Shown here piece by piece: positions 6,219 to 12,383 of a DNA stretch of 12,383 bases. The position numbers and the translations under genes were made by a program. The DNA lies in contig JADZBT010000180.1 in the NCBI GenBank assembly GCA_020851915.1, positions 1 to 12,383 of the forward strand. The letters run 5' to 3'. Source of the DNA: Alphaproteobacteria bacterium (GTDB lineage: Bacteria > Pseudomonadota > Alphaproteobacteria > Rickettsiales > RI-342). Position 1 is the first letter of the stretch, and every line of letters starts with the position of its first letter. Below the pieces are notes generated by a model. The model had not been told where the DNA came from. It made no database searches and was given only the letters and a program-made list of their open reading frames with translations.

Positions 6219-6620
6219 ATGGAACTTACCTTCGCATTCCCGCTGGATCGCTGGTTCTCACAACAGGTGCTGCATAAGGCCAAAGGGGAATTGTACGACT
6301 ACGTTGGATTCAGGACGTTTCCACTGAGCGAACAGACTCAGGCGGAACAGACCGTAGAATTTTTGCAGAGCTTTGGAGTGAGTTCCGCCTTTCTGTATCG
6401 CAGCAGGCATAATTCTCGCATTGCTGTGGTAGCCGACCTGGACGAACTGGAAACCTTCAAACTGATGCATATGCCAGACATGGCACTCTCATCGCCAGAA
6501 CACAGCAGAGAAACAGCAGAGAGTAAAGTCAGCAGACAAGCACAAGCCGATGAAATAGAGCGGATCGGAAAACTGATAACCAGCCTGAGGCATCCCGGCG
6601 CAACCATGAGCATGAGTTGA
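6219..6620 (+). CDS. Unrecognised 133-aa protein between pyrC and pyrF
   Basis: I do not recognise this protein. It starts at ATG 6219 one base after the pyrC stop, with GAGGGG at 6208-6213 as a good ribosome site, and ends one base before the pyrF ATG, so it is almost surely translated as part of the operon. Residues 1-85 look like a small alpha/beta domain: a strand near 2-7, an amphipathic helix near 11-24, VGFRTF (29-34), a helix over 39-52, then FLYRSRH and RIAVVADL (about 67-74) followed by a helix. This order could fit a ferredoxin-like fold, but that is inference. Residues 86-133 are polar and charged, with a likely helix around 104-123 and a low-complexity tail. There is no signal peptide, membrane segment or cysteine cluster. 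The base composition is visibly less GC-rich than pyrC and pyrF. A regulatory or accessory role in pyrimidine synthesis is possible from position alone. Confidence 0.72.
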   Translation: MELTFAFPLDRWFSQQVLHKAKGELYDYVGFRTFPLSEQTQAEQTVEFLQSFGVSSAFLYRSRHNSRIAVVADLDELETFKLMHMPDMALSSPEHSRETAESKVSRQAQADEIERIGKLITSLRHPGATMSMS

Positions 6621-6621
6621 T

Positions 6622-7308
6622 ATGCCATCCCACAACCCCATCATCTGCGCGATCGATACAACGGATGTCGCCGAGGCGAAGGCGCTGGCTGCATCGCTGA
6701 AGCCACATATCGGCATGGTAAAGCTGGGGCTGGAATTCTTTACCGCTAACGGTGCTGCAGGAGTGCGCGAAGTGACGGCTGGCGGCACTCCGCTGTTCCT
6801 TGACCTCAAGTTCCACGATATTCCCAATACGGTGGCGGGTGCGGTGCGCGCGGCCATCGCGCTGAAGCCGCAACTGATGACCATCCACGCCTCCGGCGGA
6901 AAAGCGATGATGCAGGCTGCCGCCGATGCCGCACGGGGAAGCGGTGCAAAAATTCTGGGCGTGACGGTGCTCACCAGCATGGACGACAGCGACCTCGCCA
7001 GCATCGGCGTACAGGCGACAGCACCAGATCAGGTACGTCGGCTGGCCGACCTCGCATTGCGATCGGGGTTGGATGGCATCGTCTGTTCGCCGCAGGAGAT
7101 CACATTGCTGCGCGCGCATTGCGGAAAAGACTTCACACTGGTGACACCCGGCATCCGTCCGGCAGGAAGCGATAAAGGCGACCAGAAGCGTACCCTCACC
7201 CCGAAAGAAGCCCTCGCACACGGCGCGGATCATCTCGTTATCGGAAGGCCTATCACGCAGGCGGCGGATCCGGTGACTGCGGCGAAGGCAATCAAAGCAT
7301 CATTATAG
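6622..7308 (+). CDS. pyrF: Orotidine 5'-phosphate decarboxylase
   Basis: Catalyses the last step to UMP, decarboxylating OMP without a cofactor, as a cytosolic TIM-barrel dimer. The 228-aa length is standard for the bacterial type. Asp12 (AIDT) and Lys34 (VKLG) are the substrate-binding residues. The catalytic charge network is in LDLKFHDIPNTV (60-71), with Asp61, Lys63 and Asp66. The phosphate-gripping loop appears as TPGIRPAG, followed by DQKRT and IGRPI. The ATG at 6622 lies one base after the stop of the 133-aa gene; its ribosome site is only a weak GAG, which suggests coupled translation. It is the last gene of the operon. Immediately downstream is the inverted palindrome pair that separates it from convergent pyrE. 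Confidence 0.96.
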   Translation: MPSHNPIICAIDTTDVAEAKALAASLKPHIGMVKLGLEFFTANGAAGVREVTAGGTPLFLDLKFHDIPNTVAGAVRAAIALKPQLMTIHASGGKAMMQAAADAARGSGAKILGVTVLTSMDDSDLASIGVQATAPDQVRRLADLALRSGLDGIVCSPQEITLLRAHCGKDFTLVTPGIRPAGSDKGDQKRTLTPKEALAHGADHLVIGRPITQAADPVTAAKAIKASL

Positions 7309-7311
7309 ATT

Positions 7312-7391
7312 GTCATTCCGGCGAAGGCCGGAATCTTATTGCTCAGCACGCATCAACGGATAGATGAGATCCCGGCCTCCGCCGGGATGAC
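7312..7391. repeat. Inverted pair of palindromic repeats (REPIN-like) between pyrF and pyrE
   Basis: Two hairpins face each other. The first has ATTCCGGC (7315-7322), loop GAAG and GCCGGAAT (7327-7334). The second has ATCCCGGC (7369-7376), loop CTCC and GCCGGGAT (7381-7388), and is the reverse-oriented version of the same unit: both are flanked by GTCAT outwards, as GTCAT at 7312 and ATGAC at 7387-7391. About 30 unremarkable bases lie between. The arrangement is that of REP doublets or REPINs, which are short non-autonomous elements. The unit matches the hairpin at 222-246 apart from one C/G exchange in each arm and the loop base. It may also serve as a bidirectional transcription end for pyrF and pyrE. 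Confidence 0.78.
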
Positions 7392-7405
7392 ATACTTCGT
7401 ATGTC
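7389..7405 (-). terminator. Small hairpin overlapping the pyrE stop codon
   Basis: GACATAC (7389-7395) and GTATGTC (7399-7405) form a perfect 7-bp stem around a TTC loop. It overlaps two bases of the pyrE stop codon and abuts the second palindromic repeat. There is no T-run after it on the minus strand, so rho-independent termination is doubtful. It may protect the mRNA 3' end or just be a by-product of the repeat insertion. Confidence 0.3.
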
Positions 7406-7997
7406 ACTTCTTCATCCAGCGGCTGCCCGGCTTTACGGCGGGCACGTCTTTCAGGTGCGCGGGCAGCGCATCCGCCGGGAAGGCCGCAACTTCCAGCGTC
7501 ATCAGCGATACCAGCGGTACGCCGAGGGTTTCTTCCGCCTTGCCACCGCTGCGATCCACCAGCGATGCCTCGCCGATGACGATGCCGCCATGGTCGAGGA
7601 TGCACTGATAGGTTTCACGTGAGGACTTTCCGGTCGTGACCACATCCTCGACGACGAGCACATTCGCTGACGGCGGGATGTCGAAGCCACGGCGCAGTTG
7701 GAATACGCCGTCCTGACGCTCGCAGAATACTGCGGGCACACCGAGCTGGCGGCCCATCTCGTAGCCCACCACCACGCCGCCCATGGCGGGCGCCACCACG
7801 ATGTCGATGCGGGTGGTGATGCGCTTCTTCACCAGCTTCGCCAGCGCCTTGCAGAGGCGCTCGGCACGGGCGGCGTCCATCAGGACGCGCGCGCATTGCA
7901 GGTAGGTATCGCTGTGCAATCCCGACGACAGGATGAAGTGGCCGTTCAGGATAGCGCCGGCGTCCTTGAATTCCTTGAGTACTGCATCGTTCTTCAT
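7404..7997 (-). CDS. pyrE: Orotate phosphoribosyltransferase
   Basis: Joins orotate and PRPP to give OMP, the step before PyrF, in the cytosol as a dimer. The product is 197 aa. The PRPP-binding signature VLVVEDVVTTGKS is at residues 113-125, with the two acidic residues followed by TTGKS. GHFILSSGLHSDTYLQ (19-34) and VAPAMGGVVVGYE (68-80) are the expected substrate and phosphate loops, and CERQDG (92-97) corresponds to the catalytic flexible-loop region of the short type I enzymes. The start is ATG 7997-7995, overlapping the panC stop as ATGA (7994-7997), so it is the second gene of a panC-pyrE unit and probably translationally coupled. It points towards pyrF, so the last two enzymes of UMP synthesis are encoded back to back on opposite strands and under different promoters. 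Confidence 0.95.
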   Translation of the reverse strand: MKNDAVLKEFKDAGAILNGHFILSSGLHSDTYLQCARVLMDAARAERLCKALAKLVKKRITTRIDIVVAPAMGGVVVGYEMGRQLGVPAVFCERQDGVFQLRRGFDIPPSANVLVVEDVVTTGKSSRETYQCILDHGGIVIGEASLVDRSGGKAEETLGVPLVSLMTLEVAAFPADALPAHLKDVPAVKPGSRWMKK

Positions 7998-8833
7998 TCA
8001 CTTACCTCTATATTGTCTATCAGCCGTACGCTGCCCAGCTTTGCCGCTACCAGCAGCCGCGCAGGACGCACGATACTCGTGACCGGCTCCAGCGTCGCCG
8101 CGTCACAGAGCTCCAGGTACTGCACTTCGCCGAACCCGGCATCCGTCAGTTCCTTTTTGCCCCACTGGAGCGTGTCGGCCACCTTGCCTTGCCGGATGCG
8201 GCGCTTCGCTTCCTGCATCATGCGGGGAAGCGCCGCCGCCGCCTTACGCAAACTGGGCGTAAGGTAGGCGTTGCGCGACGACATGGCAAGCCCGTCCGCT
8301 TCGCGTATAATGGGTGCGCCGAGAATTTCAACCGCTATATCCATATCCGTGACCATACGGCGGATTATCTGCAACTGCTGGTAGTCCTTCTCGCCGAATA
8401 CCGCAATATCGGGCCGCACCTGTAACAGCAGCTTGGCGACCACCGTGGCCACGCCATCGAAGTGTCCGGGACGGAAACGCCCGCACAGGCCATCGCCCAG
8501 CTTATCGACATGGATATGCGTCGCGAAGCCGTGCGGATACATATCCTCCACGCCTGGCAGATAAGCCAGCGCCACGCCCTGCTCCGCCAGTTGCTCGCAA
8601 TCCTCCGCTTCCATGCGGGGATAACGGCCAAAATCCTCATTCGGGCCGAATTGCGTGGGGTTGACGAAGATGCTGGCCACCACGTGATCCGCCCTGCTTT
8701 TCGCCATATCCACCAGCGACAGATGCCCGGCATGGAGCGCGCCCATGGTCGGAACGAAGCCGATACGCCCGCCGCCGCTACGCAGCGCGGCCATCTCCTT
8801 GCGTAATTCCGCCGCTGTCCGGGCGATTCTCAT
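7994..8833 (-). CDS. panC: Pantothenate synthetase (pantoate-beta-alanine ligase)
   Basis: Joins pantoate and beta-alanine using ATP to make pantothenate, the coenzyme A precursor, in the cytosol. The 279-aa length is standard. The nucleotidyl-transferase motif PTMGALHAGHLSL is at residues 28-40 with His34 and His37. FVNPTQFGPNED (56-67) contains the pantoate-binding Gln61. RPGHFDGVATVVAKL (121-135), FGEKDYQQL (146-154) and the ATP-binding MSSRN (184-188) complete the family set. The start ATG at 8833-8831 gives the normal N-terminus; its ribosome site is weak. The neighbouring panB and panD genes are absent. It shares a 4-base ATGA overlap with pyrE downstream and is divergent from zapE across a short gap. 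Confidence 0.96.
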   Translation of the reverse strand: MRIARTAAELRKEMAALRSGGGRIGFVPTMGALHAGHLSLVDMAKSRADHVVASIFVNPTQFGPNEDFGRYPRMEAEDCEQLAEQGVALAYLPGVEDMYPHGFATHIHVDKLGDGLCGRFRPGHFDGVATVVAKLLLQVRPDIAVFGEKDYQQLQIIRRMVTDMDIAVEILGAPIIREADGLAMSSRNAYLTPSLRKAAAALPRMMQEAKRRIRQGKVADTLQWGKKELTDAGFGEVQYLELCDAATLEPVTSIVRPARLLVAAKLGSVRLIDNIEVSE

Positions 8834-8898
8834 GGCTTGTGTCTCGTATGTATCCGTTATACAACCGTGTCCGCCTGTGTAACCAGCTTAAGCGTGCA
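8834..8898. promoter_or_regulatory. Short divergent promoter region between panC and zapE
   Basis: For panC (minus strand) a -10-like TATAAC sits at 8861-8856, with GTTACA (8883-8878) 16 bases upstream as a modest -35. For zapE (plus strand) TTGTGT (8837-8842) and TATACA (8858-8863) are 15 bases apart. The two -10 boxes overlap, so the promoters would compete. This placement also favours the zapE start at 8899 over the in-frame GTG at 8839 and ATG at 8848, which would lie before the transcription start. The boxes are imperfect and the calls tentative. Confidence 0.35.
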
Positions 8899-10005
8899 AT
8901 GCAATACCCCGATCCAAAAACCGCCTATGACGCGCTGATCGCCGAGGGCGACATCACCCCCGATGCCGCGCAACAGCGCCTGCTGGAGTTGTTCCAGGCC
9001 CTGCATGGCGAGGTGGCCGCCCACAAGCCTCGCCGGGGGATGCTCTCGTTCCTGAATAAGCCCGCGCCACGCAGCCTGTATATCCACGGCGATGTCTGGC
9101 GCGGCAAGTCCATGCTGATGGACATGTTCTACGAAACCGTGCCCGTGCCCAAAAAGCGCCGGGTGCATTTCCACGCCTTCATGCTGGATGTCCATGCGCG
9201 CATCCATGCATGGCGGCAAGCCAATAAAGAAAAAGACAAGGACGCCGATCCGCTGCTGCATGTATCGCGCCTGCTGTCGGAAGAAGCATGGGTACTGTGC
9301 TTCGACGAATTTCAAGTGGCGGACGTCGCCGACGCGATGATACTGGGCCGCCTCTTCACCCTGCTGCTCGAACAGGGTGTGGTGATCGTCGCCACCTCGA
9401 ATCGCATACCGCAGGAGCTCTACAAGAACGGCCTGCAACGCGAACGCTTCTTGCCTTTCATCGATCTGCTGCTGGAACGTTTCACCGTATTCGCGCTGGA
9501 CGGGCCGGAGGATTACCGCCTGAAGCAGTTACGCAGCATGAAGAAGACCTATGTCATCGCGCAGGGTAAGGCATCGTCCGCGTTCATGGAAAAAACCTTC
9601 GCCACGCTCACCAACCACGCCGTGCCGGAAACGCAGGTGGTGGAGGTGCAGGGACGGCGCATCATGGTTCCGAATGCCCATGGCGGCATCGCATGGCTCT
9701 CGTTCGCCGACCTGTGCAACCAACCGCTGGGCGCTGCGGATTACATTGAAATCGCACAGGAATTCCACACCATGCTACTCAGCGACATTCCCCAGCTCTC
9801 TGCGGGCAAGCGCAACGAGGCCAAACGCTTCGTGACGCTGGTTGACGAACTCTACGAACATAGGGTAAAGCTCATCTGCACGGCGGAGGTTGCCCCGGAA
9901 GCCTTGTATATCAAGGGCGACGGCGCATTTGAGTTTCAGCGCACGGTATCGCGGCTGATGGAAATGCAGTCCGAGGATTACCTCGCCAGCGAACATATCG
10001 TATAG
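8899..10005 (+). CDS. zapE: AFG1-like P-loop ATPase, ZapE family
   Basis: A 368-aa cytosolic ATPase of the AFG1/ZapE family. In E. coli ZapE associates with the division ring; mitochondrial AFG1 acts in protein quality control. Walker A is GDVWRGKS (64-71), Walker B VLCFDEFQ (132-139), and the sensor region VIVATSNRIPQELYKNGLQ (162-180). RRVHFHAFMLDVHARIHAWR (87-106) is the strongly conserved block after Walker A. Position 67 is Trp, where I would expect Gly (usually G-V-G-R-G-K). The frame is open upstream to 8839. I prefer ATG 8899 because the family N-terminus (P..AY..LI..G.I..D..Q) begins there, but the ribosome site is weak and ATG 8848 (385 aa) cannot be excluded. ispH follows after seven bases, so the two are probably cotranscribed. 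Confidence 0.9.
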   Translation: MQYPDPKTAYDALIAEGDITPDAAQQRLLELFQALHGEVAAHKPRRGMLSFLNKPAPRSLYIHGDVWRGKSMLMDMFYETVPVPKKRRVHFHAFMLDVHARIHAWRQANKEKDKDADPLLHVSRLLSEEAWVLCFDEFQVADVADAMILGRLFTLLLEQGVVIVATSNRIPQELYKNGLQRERFLPFIDLLLERFTVFALDGPEDYRLKQLRSMKKTYVIAQGKASSAFMEKTFATLTNHAVPETQVVEVQGRRIMVPNAHGGIAWLSFADLCNQPLGAADYIEIAQEFHTMLLSDIPQLSAGKRNEAKRFVTLVDELYEHRVKLICTAEVAPEALYIKGDGAFEFQRTVSRLMEMQSEDYLASEHIV

Positions 10006-10012
10006 GAACGTG

Positions 10013-10957
10013 ATGAAAGCCATACTCGCCCAACCTCGCGGATTCTGCGCCGGCGTCGAACGCGCCATCGAGATCGTCGAACGCGCGCTCGCCATCTATG
10101 GCGCGCCGGTCTATGTGCGCCACGAGATCGTGCATAATAAATACGTGGTGGAAGACCTGCGCGCCAAGGGCGCGGTATTCGTCGACGAGGTGACGGAAAT
10201 TCCCGACGGCGCGATCACCGTGTTCAGCGCGCATGGCGTATCCGAGAAAGTCGAGAATGAAGCACGGCTGCGCGAACTTCCCGTCATCGACGCCACCTGC
10301 CCGCTTGTGAGCAAGGTGCACAAAGAAGCACAACGCTACGAGGAAGAAGGCCGCGAGATCGTGCTCATCGGCCATGACGGGCATCCGGAAGTGGAAGGAA
10401 CCAGCGGGCGCGTACGGAACGGCGTGCATCTGGTTTCGACCGTGGAAGACGTCGCCGCACTTCGCGTGAAGGATCCCGAACAACTTGCATACGTCACCCA
10501 AACCACGCTCAGCGTGGACGACACGCGCGGCATCATCGACGCGCTGGTGGCGCGTTTCCCCGCCATCAAGGGGCCGGATCTGCGCGACATCTGTTACGCC
10601 ACCCAGAATCGCCAGAACGCCGTGCGCCTGCTGGCGGATGAAGTGGATCTGCTGCTGGTGATCGGCTCGTCCAACAGCTCGAACTCCAACCGCCTGCGCG
10701 ACCTCGGCAACGAGATGGGCGTTCCCTCCTACCTCATCAGCGGCGCGGATGACATCCAGCCGGACTGGTTACGCGATGTGAAAACGCTCGGCATCACCGC
10801 CGGGGCATCCGCACCGGAGATCCTGGTGAAGCAGGTGGTGGCGAAGCTGTTATCATTCACCGACCGGCTGGAAGTCAGCAGCTTCAACGGCATCATGGAA
10901 CGCACGAGATTCAAGTTGCCGAAAGAGGTATTGCCCGTGGAATCGGTAGCGAGCTAA
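10013..10957 (+). CDS. ispH: 4-hydroxy-3-methylbut-2-enyl diphosphate reductase
   Basis: The final enzyme of the MEP isoprenoid pathway. It reduces HMBPP to IPP and DMAPP with a [4Fe-4S] cluster in the cytosol. The three cluster cysteines are Cys12 (RGFCAGV), Cys96 (DATCPLV) and Cys194 (DICYATQ). Substrate and proton-relay residues are His41 (IVHNK), His74 (SAHGV), His124 and Glu126 (GHPEVEGT), the TQTTLS threonines (162-167) and the serine/asparagine cluster SSNSSNSNR (219-227). At 314 aa the length is normal. I chose ATG 10013 over GTG 10010 because AGGA at 10004-10007 is then 5 bases away. It follows zapE closely. The TAA (10955-10957) overlaps the stop of the convergent hydrolase gene, leaving no room for a terminator between them. 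Confidence 0.97.
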   Translation: MKAILAQPRGFCAGVERAIEIVERALAIYGAPVYVRHEIVHNKYVVEDLRAKGAVFVDEVTEIPDGAITVFSAHGVSEKVENEARLRELPVIDATCPLVSKVHKEAQRYEEEGREIVLIGHDGHPEVEGTSGRVRNGVHLVSTVEDVAALRVKDPEQLAYVTQTTLSVDDTRGIIDALVARFPAIKGPDLRDICYATQNRQNAVRLLADEVDLLLVIGSSNSSNSNRLRDLGNEMGVPSYLISGADDIQPDWLRDVKTLGITAGASAPEILVKQVVAKLLSFTDRLEVSSFNGIMERTRFKLPKEVLPVESVAS

Positions 10958-11847
10958 GGCCGCATCAGCCACTCGCCTACGAACTCGATCTGGTATTCGT
11001 CCATCAGCATGGGAGCATGGCCGATGCCTGCCCATTCCACGGAATCCACCCCGGAGCGGGAGGTTTTCATAATCTCCACCGTGTCGCGCCGCAGGATGTC
11101 GGATTCGCCGCCGCGAATGACCAGTACCGGGTTATTCACTCCCGCCCAGAGCGGCCACATATTGACGTCATCGATGGCGACCTTCGTATCCTGCAATGCC
11201 ATGGCGATGGCGGGGTCATAAGCGAGGTCATAGCCACCATTCGCATTTCGTACTGCAGAGTGGTCGATGATATGCTGCCAGAAGGAACCGTGATTGATCC
11301 CGAAGGGGCGCATTATCTTCTTGAGATATTTCTCCAGCGCCTCGCGTGTAAGAAAATGCGTCTGATGCCCAACGTAACCGGCGATGCGCTGTAGTCCCAC
11401 CTTCGACACCAGCGGGCCGATATCGTTTAGCACCAGCTTGCGGATGAGGCCGGGATGCGAGCCCGTGATCGCCATGCCGATGACGCCGCCCATCGAGGTT
11501 CCCACCCAGTCCACGTAGTCCACTTCCAGCGATGCCAGCAGCGCGACACAATCGGCGATGTAGAGCGGGTAGCCGTAGAGCAGCTTGTTGTTCAGCCAGT
11601 CGCTCTTGCCGCGCCCGGCCATGTCCGGGCAGATGACGCGGTAATGCGTGGCGAGGTCGCGCGCAAAAAAATCAAAGTCGCGGCCATTGCGGCTGAGTCC
11701 ATGCACGCACAGCAATACGTTAGGATTATCGGGATTGCCCCATTCGGTGTACGCGATGTGGTGCGTGCCGCGCGGTTGCGGTATCCCGCTTTCGTGTGGC
11801 GCAAAATCCAGCGTCGGCGCATCGAAATAGCATTGTCTTGGCTCCAT
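10954..11847 (-). CDS. Alpha/beta hydrolase, substrate unknown
   Basis: A 297-aa alpha/beta-hydrolase-fold protein, probably cytosolic because there is no signal peptide. The oxyanion HG is at 49-50 (CVHGLSRNG), followed by CPDMAGRGKSDW (73-84). The nucleophile elbow GTSMGG is at 116-121 with Ser118, and the charge relay is likely Asp250 (GGESD) and His277 (GIGHAPM). The triad looks complete, so an esterase, lipase or related hydrolase is expected. The family does not reveal the substrate. The start is ATG 11847-11845, with AGGAG a few bases upstream overlapping the dadA stop. A longer open frame to 12084 is only the dadA 3' end read in another frame. The order dadA then hydrolase, with an 8-base gap, marks one transcription unit. 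Its stop overlaps that of ispH by four bases (10954-10957). Confidence 0.88.
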   Translation of the reverse strand: MEPRQCYFDAPTLDFAPHESGIPQPRGTHHIAYTEWGNPDNPNVLLCVHGLSRNGRDFDFFARDLATHYRVICPDMAGRGKSDWLNNKLLYGYPLYIADCVALLASLEVDYVDWVGTSMGGVIGMAITGSHPGLIRKLVLNDIGPLVSKVGLQRIAGYVGHQTHFLTREALEKYLKKIMRPFGINHGSFWQHIIDHSAVRNANGGYDLAYDPAIAMALQDTKVAIDDVNMWPLWAGVNNPVLVIRGGESDILRRDTVEIMKTSRSGVDSVEWAGIGHAPMLMDEYQIEFVGEWLMRP

Positions 11848-11855
11848 GGCTTCTC

Positions 11856-12383
11856 CTACCTGAAACGTGACAGCGTAAGCCCATCCAGCGTGATAGGCGA
11901 TGGTTTTCCCTCCACCACATGCGCCAGCACTGATGCGCTGCCCGCCGATAATGTCCAGCCCAATGTACCATGTCCACTGTTGAGATAAAGCCCGTCGATG
12001 CCGGACGGCCCCAGCACGGGGATGCCGTCGGGCGTCGCGGGACGCAGGCCCGTCCAGAACATCGCCTTCTCCATGCCGATGCAATGCGGGAACAGCGCCT
12101 GCACTTCCCGCGCGATCTGCACGATGCGTTCGGGCCGCAGATTCGCATCCACCTCACCGAGGTCCGCCAGCCCCGCCGCGCGCAGGCGATTGCCCAGACG
12201 GCTATAGACCATCTTGCGCTCATTATCGGTGATGGCCATGGAGGGCGCGACGTCCGCACCGCTCTCTTCCACCGGCAATGTGACGCTGTATCCTTTCAGT
12301 GGATATACCGGTAGCCTTATGCCGAGTGGCCTCAGCAACGGTGTACTGACCACGCCCAGCGCCACCACGCAGGCGTCGCCCTC
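11856..12383 (-). CDS. dadA: D-amino acid dehydrogenase, DadA type (3' part only)
   Basis: The C-terminal 175 residues of a FAD-dependent dehydrogenase whose start lies beyond the right edge of the window; the frame is open to base 12383. DadA deaminates D-amino acids such as D-alanine to keto acids, passing electrons to the respiratory chain at the cytoplasmic membrane. The visible part reads VVALGVVSTPLL, then VYPLKGYSVTLP, then FWTGLRPATPDGIPVLG, and ends with LYLNSGHGTLGWTLSAGSA. These blocks follow the DadA C-terminus (substrate domain plus last FAD-binding strand) closely. The protein ends shortly after LSRFR, without the longer tail that I recall in E. coli. The N-terminal dinucleotide-binding motif is not in view, so a related glycine/D-amino acid oxidase remains possible. 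The TAG is at 11858-11856, eight bases before the hydrolase start. Confidence 0.87.
   Translation of the reverse strand, partial: EGDACVVALGVVSTPLLRPLGIRLPVYPLKGYSVTLPVEESGADVAPSMAITDNERKMVYSRLGNRLRAAGLADLGEVDANLRPERIVQIAREVQALFPHCIGMEKAMFWTGLRPATPDGIPVLGPSGIDGLYLNSGHGTLGWTLSAGSASVLAHVVEGKPSPITLDGLTLSRFR

Noticed and set aside
7312..7391. CRISPR repeats
   Set aside because: There are only two units in opposite orientation, with no direct repetition and no spacers of constant length.
8839..8898. Upstream start for ZapE at GTG 8839 or ATG 8848
   Set aside because: There is no ribosome site, family similarity begins at 8899, and the likely -10 box lies within this extension. It is kept as a minor alternative.
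8857..9438. 193-codon minus-strand frame opposite zapE
   Set aside because: It is an antisense shadow; the AFG1 motifs on the plus strand explain the region.
11848..12084. 79-residue N-terminal extension of the alpha/beta hydrolase
   Set aside because: It is the 3' end of dadA in another frame; the ATG at 11847 with AGGAG upstream is the natural start.

Overview
The window looks like part of a Gram-negative proteobacterial chromosome, most likely from an alphaproteobacterium. The pointers are the AFG1/ZapE-type ATPase with its RRVHFHAFM block, the GNAT family with the SHWA..IPR..VERSI pattern, and a TadD-like TPR lipoprotein; this placement is inference from remembered family resemblance. 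The content is mostly housekeeping. There are no tRNA or rRNA genes, no insertion sequences, no CRISPR array and no phage genes. No stretch longer than about 110 bases lacks a gene.

Layout. Bases 1-215 hold the 3' end of mazG (+). Bases 248-1603 (-) hold a 451-codon gene I do not recognise; it is visibly AT-richer than its neighbours and ends in a glycine-rich two-helix hydrophobic domain. An AT-rich divergent region (1604-1698) separates it from a YdfG-like short-chain dehydrogenase (1699-2466, +). That gene converges on a TadD-like TPR lipoprotein (2482-3387, -). A divergent promoter region (3388-3496) leads into a tightly packed pyrimidine cluster on the + strand: pyrB, a GNAT acetyltransferase, pyrC, an unrecognised 133-aa protein and pyrF (3497-7308). 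Consecutive genes there overlap by 4 or 8 bases or lie 1 base apart. On the opposite strand pyrE, coupled to panC, converges on pyrF (7404-8833), and the junction carries an inverted pair of dispersed palindromic repeats. zapE and ispH follow (8899-10957, +). Finally an alpha/beta hydrolase and the 3' part of a DadA-type D-amino acid dehydrogenase (10954-12383, -) converge on ispH with overlapping stop codons.

How the genes work together. PyrB, PyrC, PyrE and PyrF cover four of the six steps from carbamoyl phosphate and aspartate to UMP. Carbamoyl-phosphate synthase (carAB) and dihydroorotate dehydrogenase (pyrD) are not in the window. PanC makes pantothenate for coenzyme A, MazG cleans up aberrant NTPs, IspH is the last step of the MEP isoprenoid pathway, ZapE is a division- or quality-control-associated ATPase, and DadA oxidises D-amino acids.

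I found no complete new defence or mobile system. The best candidates for undescribed biology are the 451-aa orphan, the two non-pathway genes built into the pyr operon (GNAT and the 133-aa protein), and a palindromic repeat family that marks two convergent gene ends.
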